A DNA stretch of 64,000 nucleotides from Citrus sinensis (taxonomy: Eukaryota; Streptophyta; Magnoliopsida; Sapindales; Rutaceae), in NCBI RefSeq assembly GCF_022201045.2, contig NC_068556.1, forward strand, positions 1,342,001-1,406,000, in the 5' to 3' direction. The first letter of the stretch is position 1, and each line of letters begins with the position of its first letter. The position numbers and the translations under genes are program-made. Under the pieces are notes generated by a model, which worked only from the letters and a program-made list of their open reading frames with translations, ran no database searches and had not been told where the DNA came from. This document shows, piece by piece, positions 1 to 10,681 of the stretch.

Positions 1-1732
1 TAAAGCGATAAACTAGTTTCAAATAGAATTTTTATTTTATGCTTTAGATGGCTAGTTTTTTATTTATCTATATAAAACTAACTCCAAATCATTTTCTAAG
101 GTCAGTCTGAGTTAAAACTTGATATTTCTAAGCACTTCTGAGCTTTTACTTATTCATACTTGAGCTATCATTTGCATATATACTCATGTGAGAAGTATGT
201 TCTTTAGAAACTTCATCTCAATCTTTCAATTAAGTGATTGTAATTATGAGAAAGATTTGGGTGAAAAGGCGAGGAATGTACACCTCATTGTGAAGGCATA
301 TTGACACCTTAAGTCAATTGTAATTTTTGGAGCCTCATGATATAAGGCTTGTTTTAATAGAATCATCAAGATCGGATAGCTTGGAGGCATATACATAAGC
401 TGATTGCTGAGCCGTGTAAAAATTTGGTGTATTTATTTTTTTCAACCATTATCTTTTAATTTACTTCTTTTTGTGGTTATTGTTGGTATTGTTTGGTGGT
501 AGTTGTTGGTATTGGATTATGGTTATAATAAATGGAGAAACTTTTAAAACCCAATTCATCAGGTCCCTCCACCTCCCCCATAGGTGGTTTCGCTAGAATT
601 TCAAATATAAAGTATGAAATGGGGTGGCTTGAAAAGTTTGTTTAAAGAATAATTTATCCAAATGTCTAATTAAATTTTCTTTCAAAACAAGGAAAGAATT
701 AATTTATATTTGGCTATCTAAGTTTATTTCAATTAAAAAAGAGTTTCAAGAGGGATTTTGATGGGTGCCAAAAGGTTATTTTTCTTTATACTTTGGCTTT
801 GCTTGCTGTGGTTATATTGTATATTACATGAAAAGAGGAAAAAAAGAAAGAGTATGGTTGCATTTATTTATTTATTTTTTGTCTGAAATCTAATTAGGCC
901 CGATGCAAATATCTAAATGACATATTTATTTTCTTTTTTTCAATGTCAAGCAGAAAAATCTAAAAGTCGGTATTGTGATATAAATATATCTTTTAAGTTG
1001 TACATATATTTGTTCTTTTCATTTTAGAAATTTAACAAATTGATTAGTTTTGATAGGATTAAAAAAATACTACTATCATGGTTTCTTATTTTGGTTTTAT
1101 AATAAAGGATGTAATTATAACATCAACCATCTAAAGTCAACACCACTTTTTTTTTTAAGTTTTGATATTCATGGCAATGGACAGTTGGACACAATTCATC
1201 TCTAGAAGCTTTACAATATGTGCCAATTTGTTTAATATTTTGACTTAGTTAATGTTATCATGCCAAATAAAAGAATTAAAACAATTAAAAGAAAAAGTAC
1301 TTTTAATGATGATACAAAAATATTAGGTTTATACATAATTTAGCAAACATATGAATTGTTAATGGTGTTTTGGAGATTTGAAATGAAAATTTTCTTTTCA
1401 AATTTTAGAATTCAAATAAAAGAGAATTTTTTTTCAACTTTTTCTATTCAGTTAAAAATGTCACATAATAAGTAATAAATTAAAAAAACACAAAATAAGT
1501 AAATATTTGAAAAAAATTAAATTTAATCTTCAAACTAAAAAACCAAACAATAGCTAGATACTCTTTTAATTCTTAGGATTTGATCAAATTGCCTAGTTTA
1601 TTAATGTCTTTTTAAGATTTATCCAAAGCAAGTATATCATTACATATTTTCATTGAAATCTGTTTAATTATTCTTTGTTTTTTTTTAGGATACCTTTGTG
1701 TAAGACTCACTCAAATTTTAGTTATATACAAG
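1..1732. other. intergenic, no gene seen
   Basis: A+T-rich sequence with many stop codons in all frames and poly-A/T runs. I recognise no coding exon, RNA gene or transposon terminus here. It could include the far end of a gene lying outside the window, but nothing in the sequence shows it. Confidence 0.5.
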
Positions 1733-2786
1733 TAGGGGTGGGCAAAATCGGGTTCGGATCGGATTCAGATCAACCCGATCGGGTTTCGAGTTGATCGGGT
1801 TGGATGAAAATTCATCCGAACTCAATCTGAACTTAAAACCCGACCCGATCCGATCTGAATATAATTCAGATCGGATCGGGTTATAAATTCGGGTTAAGTT
1901 CGGATCGGATCGGATGCGGGTTGGATGCGGTTCGGGTTAGATTTGAATCAATTTGGGACTATTCGAGTCGGGTACAATTCGAAAATAGATAATTACCTAT
2001 TATTAACAACCACCAAATACCAATTAAACATTAATCTTTCACACATTATATATAATATACATCTATAGCATCATTGTCAAAGGCTCAAAGCTTCCAAAAC
2101 CCAAAGTCAACAGCCAAAATTCGGGTCGCAAGTTACCGGGTTCGAATGGGTGTTGCCGAGTTCGAATAGACCTTGAATCGGATTGGATGATGGTGGAGGA
2201 TTAGAGACATGGAGGTGGCGCAACAAATCCGGTACTTCGTAGCAGTAGATTGGCTTCGGTTGGCGTCGAATCTTGCGTATGGCGTTGGATCTCGGCTTTG
2301 GTTGGCGTCAGCTTTAGTTGTGTGTGTGTTTGTGTTTCGTTTATTTGAGGGAGGCTGGGGGTTGGCTGTCGGCAGTGGGATACGAGCGAGGGAGGCTGTG
2401 GGTGGTGGGTGAGTGGCCGTGTATGTGGGTTGGCTGTCGGCAGTGGGCTGTTGCTGCCGCCGTGCTGCTTGAGCTGTTGTTAATGTGTTATTTGTGTGTG
2501 TCTGCCCGATTTGTGTTTGACTTGTGTTTGTGTGTATTGCGTATGTAATTATGTATTGTGAAATGTGAATATGTTGTTTGTGTGTGGCGTGTGTTTAGAT
2601 TTAGGTTTTTTTTTTAAAGCAACCCGATCGGATTTTCGGATCGGGTTTGATCTGATCCAATGGCAACCTGATCGGGTTTCACCATTTTCATCCGATCGGG
2701 TTTCCTTTATAACCCGATCCAATCCAAACCCGAAATTTTTCGGATCGGGTCGGGTCGGATCGGATCGAGTATTTTGCCCACTCCTA
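1733..2786. mobile_element. non-autonomous hAT-like DNA transposon, 1054 bp
   Basis: The left end reads TAGGGGTGGGCAAAAT and the reverse complement of the right end reads TAGGAGTGGGCAAAAT, so the terminal inverted repeats match at 15 of 16 bases. A perfect 8-bp direct repeat, TATACAAG, flanks the element at 1725-1732 and 2787-2794. An 8-bp target duplication is the hallmark of the hAT superfamily. Both subterminal regions are packed with variants of CGGATCGGGT in both orientations, as expected of transposase-binding repeats. The G+C-richer centre (about 2100-2560) has short open frames only and no recognisable transposase. It would depend on a transposase supplied elsewhere. Confidence 0.9.
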
Positions 2787-5700
2787 TATACAAGGATAAA
2801 GATTCAGTACTGAACTGAATTCTTACTGAGCACTGAATCAATAGTTGTTACTTGTTAGATAAGATAACTTAAAAAATAAAAATTTTAAAACAATTTTAAT
2901 CATTGATTTAGTGCTCAGCAAAAACTTAACTTAGCACTAAATCCTAATTTTATATACAAACATACTATTTTATCCTTGAAAAGTTAGATCCAAGAGTCAT
3001 AAACTAACAAAATGACGTTTTGGATAACCTTTTAAAATACAAGATGTAAATTTGTGAGGTATTTCAAAATATTCATATTATTCCAAATTGACAAAACCCA
3101 TATAGTCTTAAGACATGTACACACAGTCTTGGGCCCATTTCTTAGCCACTTTAATGAAAACTATACACATAAATCAATTAGTCGAACTAATTTGACTCGG
3201 TCAAGCCGCATATCCACATGTGAACAGCAGTGGCTTGATATTAGCACTGCAATTGCTTGATATCAGGTTTTAAATTAGTTTGAAGCACTGATTTTTGGGG
3301 AAAAAATCAATGAGATGGTTGTTGTAATTCAAGATTATAAAAAGCAAGCTATGACTGATTGGCGATAGGCAAAAAGATTTCTTTTCTTCCTCTTCTTCTG
3401 CATCAAATCCCTTACACTTTACTAGAAAATACACGAAGCTAGCTATTTGGAGCAATTGTAGTTTGGAATACTCCATTACAGTTGTAACTGTAATGCCATT
3501 GAATCTTAAAAGATCATACTATCTTTAATTATTTTACACACCCGAAAATCATTGGAAAAGAGTCAGAATCTGTTCTTTAAGGACAGTGCTCTGTGGGCAC
3601 ACCTTCGCTTCTTAATTTCATCACTTTCTGTGTTTTGTGTCAATTAATTTAACTGTTTTGCTGCTCCTGAGTTTATCAGTTGGCTTTTTTGAAGATTTGC
3701 TGAATTGGGAACAAGCGAAGTTGACTTGCAGCCAAATGTTGTATCAAACTTGTTGGCTTGGAATTTGAGTTCAATTTGGCTTGTTAATTTCTTATTGGTT
3801 GGCCTTCATTACACAGACCATTTTTACTGTTTTTTTTTCCTTTTTTCATTTTGGTGCTGTAGAAGGAAGTAATTGACTGCTTCAGATTTTGTTTATGGGT
3901 TTTCATTACTTGCTGGAATTTTACTGGTATCAGAATTCAATATTACTTTACACAAGAATACTCAATAACACATATAATGGTATAACAACAATATAATACA
4001 ACTCTAACATTAAAGTTGATGTACAAACACACCATTACAGGTGCACAATTGCTCAAACCTAGCTATCAAATTGACGAACACGATGTCAATAACGCACAAT
4101 AGATCCATTCACACAATGATATATTCTATCATGCAATAACAAAATGCGCACAATAAAATCAACGATAGCAAATATGTACCTAAAGCTCTTTTCCGTCATC
4201 GTTTACCACTTTATATGACTTTTTTAACGAGTTCATTCATGCATCTTTTGTGAAAATCATTTTGTGCAGCTTAGATGTTTCAGAAATAGTAACGTAGGAA
4301 GTTCCACATCATAACACAGAAAATAAGAAAAATTGTTAGACCATGATTCACCTCATATTTATATCTAAATTTAAGTGTAGAAACGCCACTCTAAATTTTA
4401 AATATAAATAGACATAGCGAGTTAATAGAAGTGAAATAAAGACAGAATAAAACAAATTTACTTGACATAAAATCACACATGAGGATATATCTAAGTTTGA
4501 TGTTGTACGAAGCCCAACTGTCCTAAACATAATGGGACTAAATGTTGCTTTAATCCACGATCTGATTGTACATTACGGTACTTCCTCTATCACTTAAATC
4601 ATTTATCTATAAGATAAACCATTTAGATATATCGATTTCTTCATATTTCAGCTTCTATAAAATTTCTTTCTCTGCTACGGCTGATAAAATCGTTTTTTAC
4701 ACCATGCATATATAGATCAAAACATGAGCTTAGCATAATATGATATGGATTGAAACCTAATCCTAAAAGGGAAACCTCATCACCGAACAACCATAGGAAT
4801 AGATGAAATGGATTCAAACCAAGTGACAGAGCCCTCTATGAGTTGGAGTACAGAAAAGATCCTATTGTAAAATGGGTGTGGGCTTAACTAAAGCCCCAGC
4901 CATTGTCTATAGGAGACGGGCAAGAGATGTGATTGTGCAAATAGGTATTTGCAGTGACTTTGCTGTGCAGCTAAGGTTAAAGACCTCAGGGGAACACGAA
5001 AAGGGAGTATTTTTATTATTAATTCAACAACCAATCAAAGTAATGACAAGATCTCTCTATAGTTGTAATAGTGCTTATTTCTCCCAATTGACTTGATCAG
5101 GAAAAAAATTATTACAATAACACTAGAAATAAACGACTATAACATTTACTTAAAATAGCTCTAATTATATAAAAAAAGGAAAAAATCTAGAATCGTCCTA
5201 CATCACAAATGAATTTCAACTTTTCCATAAAAAATAGCAATCGAAAAAACTAAAATAATACTGGAACAAATATTTCACCAATAGAATAAAGAAGCAGTTG
5301 GTTATTATCGTTTTGGCACAAGGAATTCAAGGGAGAGTAAGTCACCAGTGCATATGATAAATTTTTTAAGATTTTTATTATTTATTTATTTATCTATATA
5401 ACTTATTGAGAAACATCGATCAAGCCCGGGCCTATTTATGGAAAAAAAATTGAATTACTTTATTTATTTATTACTAATATTTTTCTTTGTTAGACTTAAG
5501 GACTTTATGTTGCGAATACTTACTAGAGTAGGAGTAGACAATGTGGATTCCACTCTTATGGGGCCCACTCCCAATTGTTTACTTTTTACTCTTAGTTTAT
5601 TAAATATAATATAATTATATTTATAAAATAAAATATTTAAACATATATTTTAAAATAATAAGAAAATATTTATTAAATAATAGTACATTTACTAAAAAAT

Positions 5701-6509
5701 AATAATAATAAACTTATAATATTGTTATATTTAGTTAAAATAATAATTTACATTGATTCTAAGTTAGAATACTTAAAAATAATATTATTATGTTCACATA
5801 GAATTAATAATATTATTATATATTATCTTTATTTGAAAATATAATATTATTATATTTATTTAATACTAATAATTAATAATAATAAATAGTTTGTTCTAAG
5901 AAAATATTAATTTCGTAGTATACTATTAACAATATATTTCATTTTATGTTGCTCTTATCAATAATTTTTAATTTACATAATTAAATTAATAAAAGAGTTG
6001 TGATTTACATAATATAGAATATTATTAATTATTATTAATTTATATAATTAAAACTAATAAAAAAATAAATAATTTATTTTGCAAATATATTTTTTGTTCA
6101 CTTTATAATTAAAAACTATAATTCTTTAAATGATGATAAAATTGTAATTTAAAGTAATTCACTCTATCCAAAATAAAGTAAATACATTAATGAAATTTTA
6201 ATTTTTATTCCACACTCTCATTTCAGTGAAAATAAACAACTTATTCCTCCTCCACCTTCACTTCATACTCTTAATTTTAAAATTCTCACTTTGATTGGAG
6301 ATGTAACCCTATCTTATTTAATTCAAAAATAATAATAACAGCGTTGTTAAACGAGTGGCAAGGTAATGAAAAGATAGTTTCAATAGTAGAAATTTGTCTT
6401 TTTGGTTATTCACATTATACTGCTTGATATTTATTGAAAATTCAAAAAGTTAAAGAGTTAAAATTTTTAACACATAAGTCCAGTATGTTCCAAATTTATA
6501 TTGTTTAAT
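2787..6509. other. intergenic, no gene seen
   Basis: From 5350 on the sequence becomes extremely A+T-rich. The part at 3540-3960 is less skewed and reads like untranslated or intronic sequence (T-rich stretches, G/C-balanced patches), but I cannot join any exons in it. The part at 4340-5090 has uneven composition and could be old retroelement debris; I found no LTR ends or protein to prove it. Confidence 0.4.
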
Positions 6510-7215
6510 TAGTAGTGAGTCTTAAAAAAATATTATTTATATTATTATTTATCTTTTAAAAGAATAAATTTTTAATATTATTTTATTAAAAATCTAATAT
6601 TTATTTTTGTTTTTATTTTATTTAATATTATTTAGTCATAGATTTATTATTATATTTATTCTTTCAAAAAAACTAAATAACACTAAATAAAATAAAATAA
6701 TCAATAGTGAGTCTTAAAAAATAAATATTATTTTTTATTTAAAGGTATAAATTTAATACTATTTATTTTATTAAAAATAAATACTATTTAATATTATTTA
6801 TTTTATTAAAAATAAATACTATTTAATATATTTATTTATTTTATATTATATAGTCATACGCTTATTATTATATTTATTTTTTCAAAAACTAAATAATGTT
6901 AAATAAAATAAAATAATCAGTAGTGAGTCTTATAAAATTAATATTATTTTTAATATTATTTATTTTATTTAAAAAGAACTTTTTTATAGTTTTTATTTTA
7001 TTTAATATTATTTAATCATAGGCTTATTATTATATTTATTTTTTAAAAATATTAAATAAAATAAAATAATTAATAATGAGTTCTAAAAGATAAATATTAT
7101 TTTAATATTATTTATTTTATTGAAAGAATAGATATTATTTAGTATTATATAGTCATAGGCTTGTTATTATATTTACTCTTTTAAAAAGATAAATAATATT
7201 AAATATAAAAAAATT
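6510..7215. repeat. degenerate A+T-rich tandem array
   Basis: Two linked motifs recur. One, close to TAGTCATAGGCTTATTATTA, occurs near 6633, 6851, 7013 and 7150. The other, close to TAGTGAGTCTTAAAA, occurs near 6512, 6702, 6921 and 7072. Spacing shrinks from about 215 to about 140 bp, so the units differ by internal deletions. Between them lie repeated blocks such as ATTTATTTTATTAAAAATAA, including a tight duplication at about 6758-6830. There is no coding potential. Confidence 0.65.
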
Positions 7216-8290
7216 ACATTTTAGAAGGTCACAAGCCAAAAGCACATAAACTTACAAATAAACTGTAAATAAAAAAAGAAGTAAACAGTATTAAATAAAA
7301 TAAAATTATATTTTAAAAATTCACCGGCCAAAGCATATAAACTTATGAATAAATTATAAATAAAAAGAAAGTAAGTGTTTAAATAAAATTTAACATCACA
7401 AAAGACAAAATTTTGGGTACCTTATATATATGAGGTGCGGACTCCCGCATTTTTCTTAATGCGGACACATTTTTAAACCGTGTAATTTAAAAGAGATAAA
7501 AACTAACTTTTTTAAACTCCGTAATTTTAAAGTGTATCCGCATAAAAAAAAAATGAGGACGAGAGCAAAAAAAAATGTCAGAATATCAGGTGCAACTACG
7601 CAAATTATTCGTGGGTGCCATCATGATATAAAAAATAGCACAACACAAAAAGATAAAAATATTTTTTTTATCTCGTAGAATAAATGCTTTTAATTTTAAT
7701 GAATGTGTTATCTCGTGTTATCTCAAGTGCCTTCACTGGCCGCAGCGTATTTGTGCAGTCAAACGGAAAGATTTCAAATTGTTTGACCCTTACTCTGTTA
7801 CTCACTCGGCAGCTTGCGGTATAGTTTGGCTCGTGCCAGTGGGTGTGCTTCGCATTGCTTGCCTTACTTTACTTCATTGAAAGAGCTAGTACATTGTGCT
7901 TAGTTTTGCCATTTATTTGAAATAGATGCCATGCATAGTCTTTATAACAATACCAAATAACTTTTTACAATAAATAATGACTGAAGAAGCATCAAAACAT
8001 TTGTTTAGAAACAAAATGTGGAATACTGAATTCTACGTTGTAGGATTTGGTGACATTAGCCTTAAAAATTAAATATTAAAGATAAAGGTGTCCAACAACA
8101 CGAGACCCTAAATTTTATTCTATAGGAATTAAAGCGAAAATTTACGTAAGTCTTGTGCATTGTGTCATTTATGCATCTATGGGTTTATGCAATAATATTT
8201 TTACACCCACAGATATTATATGTATACTTATTTTGGATGGACTAGTTATCTTCAGAGTACCAAATATAATTTAAAACAAATGGCATTTAT
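7216..8290. other. intergenic, with a possible weak inverted repeat at 7433-7560
   Basis: No gene is seen. Around 7436-7560, the segment ending TTAATGCGGACACATTTTTA finds a partial reverse-complement partner (GTGTATCCGCATAAAAAAAA). This suggests a decayed hairpin element, but its ends are not clear. Confidence 0.35.
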
Positions 8291-9040
8291 TTTTTGAATG
8301 ATATCATTGGACCATTCCATGTAAGTTTTTCATTGGAAACTCTAGTGGTGGGAGCTAAGTGTCTACTCTACTCACACTTGGTAGTTTGCATATAATTTTT
8401 GACAATTAAAATTAATATAATTTTTAGGGCTAAATTAGTAATTTAATTTTTTTTTTATTAATGTCCAAACAAAAAAATTATTATAAAAGGGTAATATTGT
8501 AAAAGTAAGCCAAAAAAAAATAAAAAGTAACGATGGGGGTATCAATACTTTAACGGCAAGGATGTTTCGAGACATTTTAAAAAATATAGGGACTAAATGG
8601 ATACTAATCTTAAAATATAAGGTTTAAATGAGCTTTTACCCTTTTTTTTTTAACGATTTCATTGGACCATTCCATGTAAGTTTTTCATTGGAACCTCTAG
8701 TGGTGGGAGCTAAGTGTCTACTCTACTCACATTTTTGTGAGGGAGACTTAATTGAAACCTCCAATAGCGAGAAGGATGTCCACTCTATTCCACTCGTATT
8801 TCGTGATAAAAACTCGTTTAATCCATATATTTTGAGGTTTGAGTCTGTGTAGTCCTTATATTTTAAATTACCTCAAAACATTTTTGTTGTTAAATTATTG
8901 ACACTTCTATCATTACTTTTTATTTATTTTGATTTGTTTTTATTATATTACCCTCTTATAATAATGTTTCTTTTTTTTGGATATTAATAAAAAAATTAAA
9001 TTACTATTTTAACCCCAAAAAATAAATTAGAAAAATATAT
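8291..9040. repeat. large inverted-repeat element with internal direct duplication
   Basis: The segment at about 8400-8640 is the imperfect reverse complement of about 8805-9040. Matching landmarks include the T-rich stretch with TTACTTTTTATTT, a TATTACCC box followed by TTATAATAAT, and GGATATTAATAAAAAAATTA in the right arm. A block of about 88 bp (GGACCATTCCATGTAAGTTT and following) occurs twice in direct orientation, at 8291-8378 and 8646-8734. The first copy lies outside the left arm and the second lies between the arms. Such long-arm elements are common as Mutator-like or foldback MITEs, but I cannot set exact ends or a target duplication. The small open frame over the second copy is a by-product. 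Confidence 0.6.
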
Positions 9041-10681
9041 ATTAATTTTTATGGATAAAAGTGAATAAAATATATCATAGCATAACCAGGAAAAACATTT
9101 CCTCTTAAATAAAATTAAATTACTAATATACAAAAAGCTCATTAACAATTTAATACAGCCATTTTCATAACAGTCCTTGGCCTTATGAAAATCCATAATT
9201 CTTCATTTTTATTTTTATTTCACATGCAGCCCCGAGCTTAAATCTAGTTTAGTTTTTTTTTTTTTTGTTTTTTGACCGATTCTGTCGATTTGCTTTTTTT
9301 TTTTTTCTTCAAGAAAATTCCAATTTAATCTTTGCTCAAATACTAAATACTTCACAATCTCACAAATAATGCTTCATATGTGTAAAAGTTATTTATTTTT
9401 TATTTTTGGAGATTGACAATTTCTCCTTACCGAAATCAATATATATATATATATATATATATGAAGTAATTAACTCCACGCACTTTCTTACAATTTTTGT
9501 AATAGCTAATAACTCTCTTGACACCATAATTTTATAATATTATCCTTATTTTTAAATAAAATTTTATTCATATTTACTATTGATTAAATAAATTATATAA
9601 AAAGAAATTTAAATAAAAAGATTAATAATAATATATTTTTCTTATATTTTTTATTATTTTCAAACTTTTTATCATAAATATATATTTTATGTTTTCAAGA
9701 TAAACATATCAAAAAATGACCCATTTATCCTTTATTTCTCTTAAATTTTTTATGCCATGAAGGATAATAGGAGATAAATGATATATATTGATTTCAATAA
9801 AGGTTAACTGACAATTTCTTTGTTTTTTGTTTTAACTCTATAAATACTTTAAATATACGGTACTTAATTTGTCAACTTCATAGGACAAATACACTTCCTT
9901 ATCTTCTTCTCTTTTACAAATTTCCAAATCTGCTTCCTAATAAATTGTCAAAGAAAACAGACGAAATCACCAATGATCAAATCTTGAGGCACCAAATCAA
10001 CTTGATGCATATCTTGGACCAAGCTAGCTTTGTATAATTTATTTTACAAGCAAGAAAGACGAGAAAATCCTTGCAAGCATTTTACACTCACTGGAAAAGG
10101 AAAAAGAAGTCGCATTGAAATCGATTGTCAATTTTCATTAATTTTTCTAAAAAAAAGTCTACATCCATCCATATTTAAAAATACTAGGAATTCTAAAACA
10201 TCATGCACATATTTAAATTTGGCTGACTTCAAAAACCGTGGGCCATAAGGGTTGGCAATCATATTTTAACTTAAATTTTCATTCATTAATCGTATTCGAT
10301 TATATCATCGAGCCATCTCAATCGTCTTTGAAATTTAAAAAATTCAGGTAGCACTCTAAGTGCTATTTTAATCTAATTGATATTTCGAAAAGCCACCTAC
10401 CCGATCACCTGACCAAGTGCCACGAAAAAAAAAAACCTCTGAAGTATATTCACCAAAATATATATTACGAAAACAGTAAAAACAAGAATAAAAATATTTA
10501 ACAAATTCTTTTAGTCTTAATTTTAAGGCGTACCAAATGGACCACAAGCTTTGTGTCTGTTTCACCGGACAATTATAAATTGAGAGTTTGATCATTTAAG
10601 TTTTTGTCAATTTCGCTGCACAACACACAATACACATTGAAGAAGAGAGAGGGAGAGAGAGAGAGAGAGAATCAAATCATC
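9041..10681. other. intergenic and upstream region of the prenyltransferase gene
   Basis: No gene is seen. It holds an (AT)n run at 9439-9462 and a GA-rich tract at 10639-10670 just before the prenyltransferase start codon. The GA tract probably lies in the 5' untranslated region or core promoter. Confidence 0.45.

Noticed and set aside
2209..2548. Two overlapping open frames of 67 and 76 codons
   Set aside because: They lie inside the hAT-like element in G/T-rich low-complexity sequence and resemble no transposase.
4340..5090. Possible retroelement remnant
   Set aside because: No LTR ends, primer-binding site or reverse-transcriptase motif could be found.
8628..8852. Open frame of 74 codons at 8.6 kb
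   Set aside because: It spans the duplicated 88-bp unit and loop of an inverted-repeat element and has no protein resemblance.
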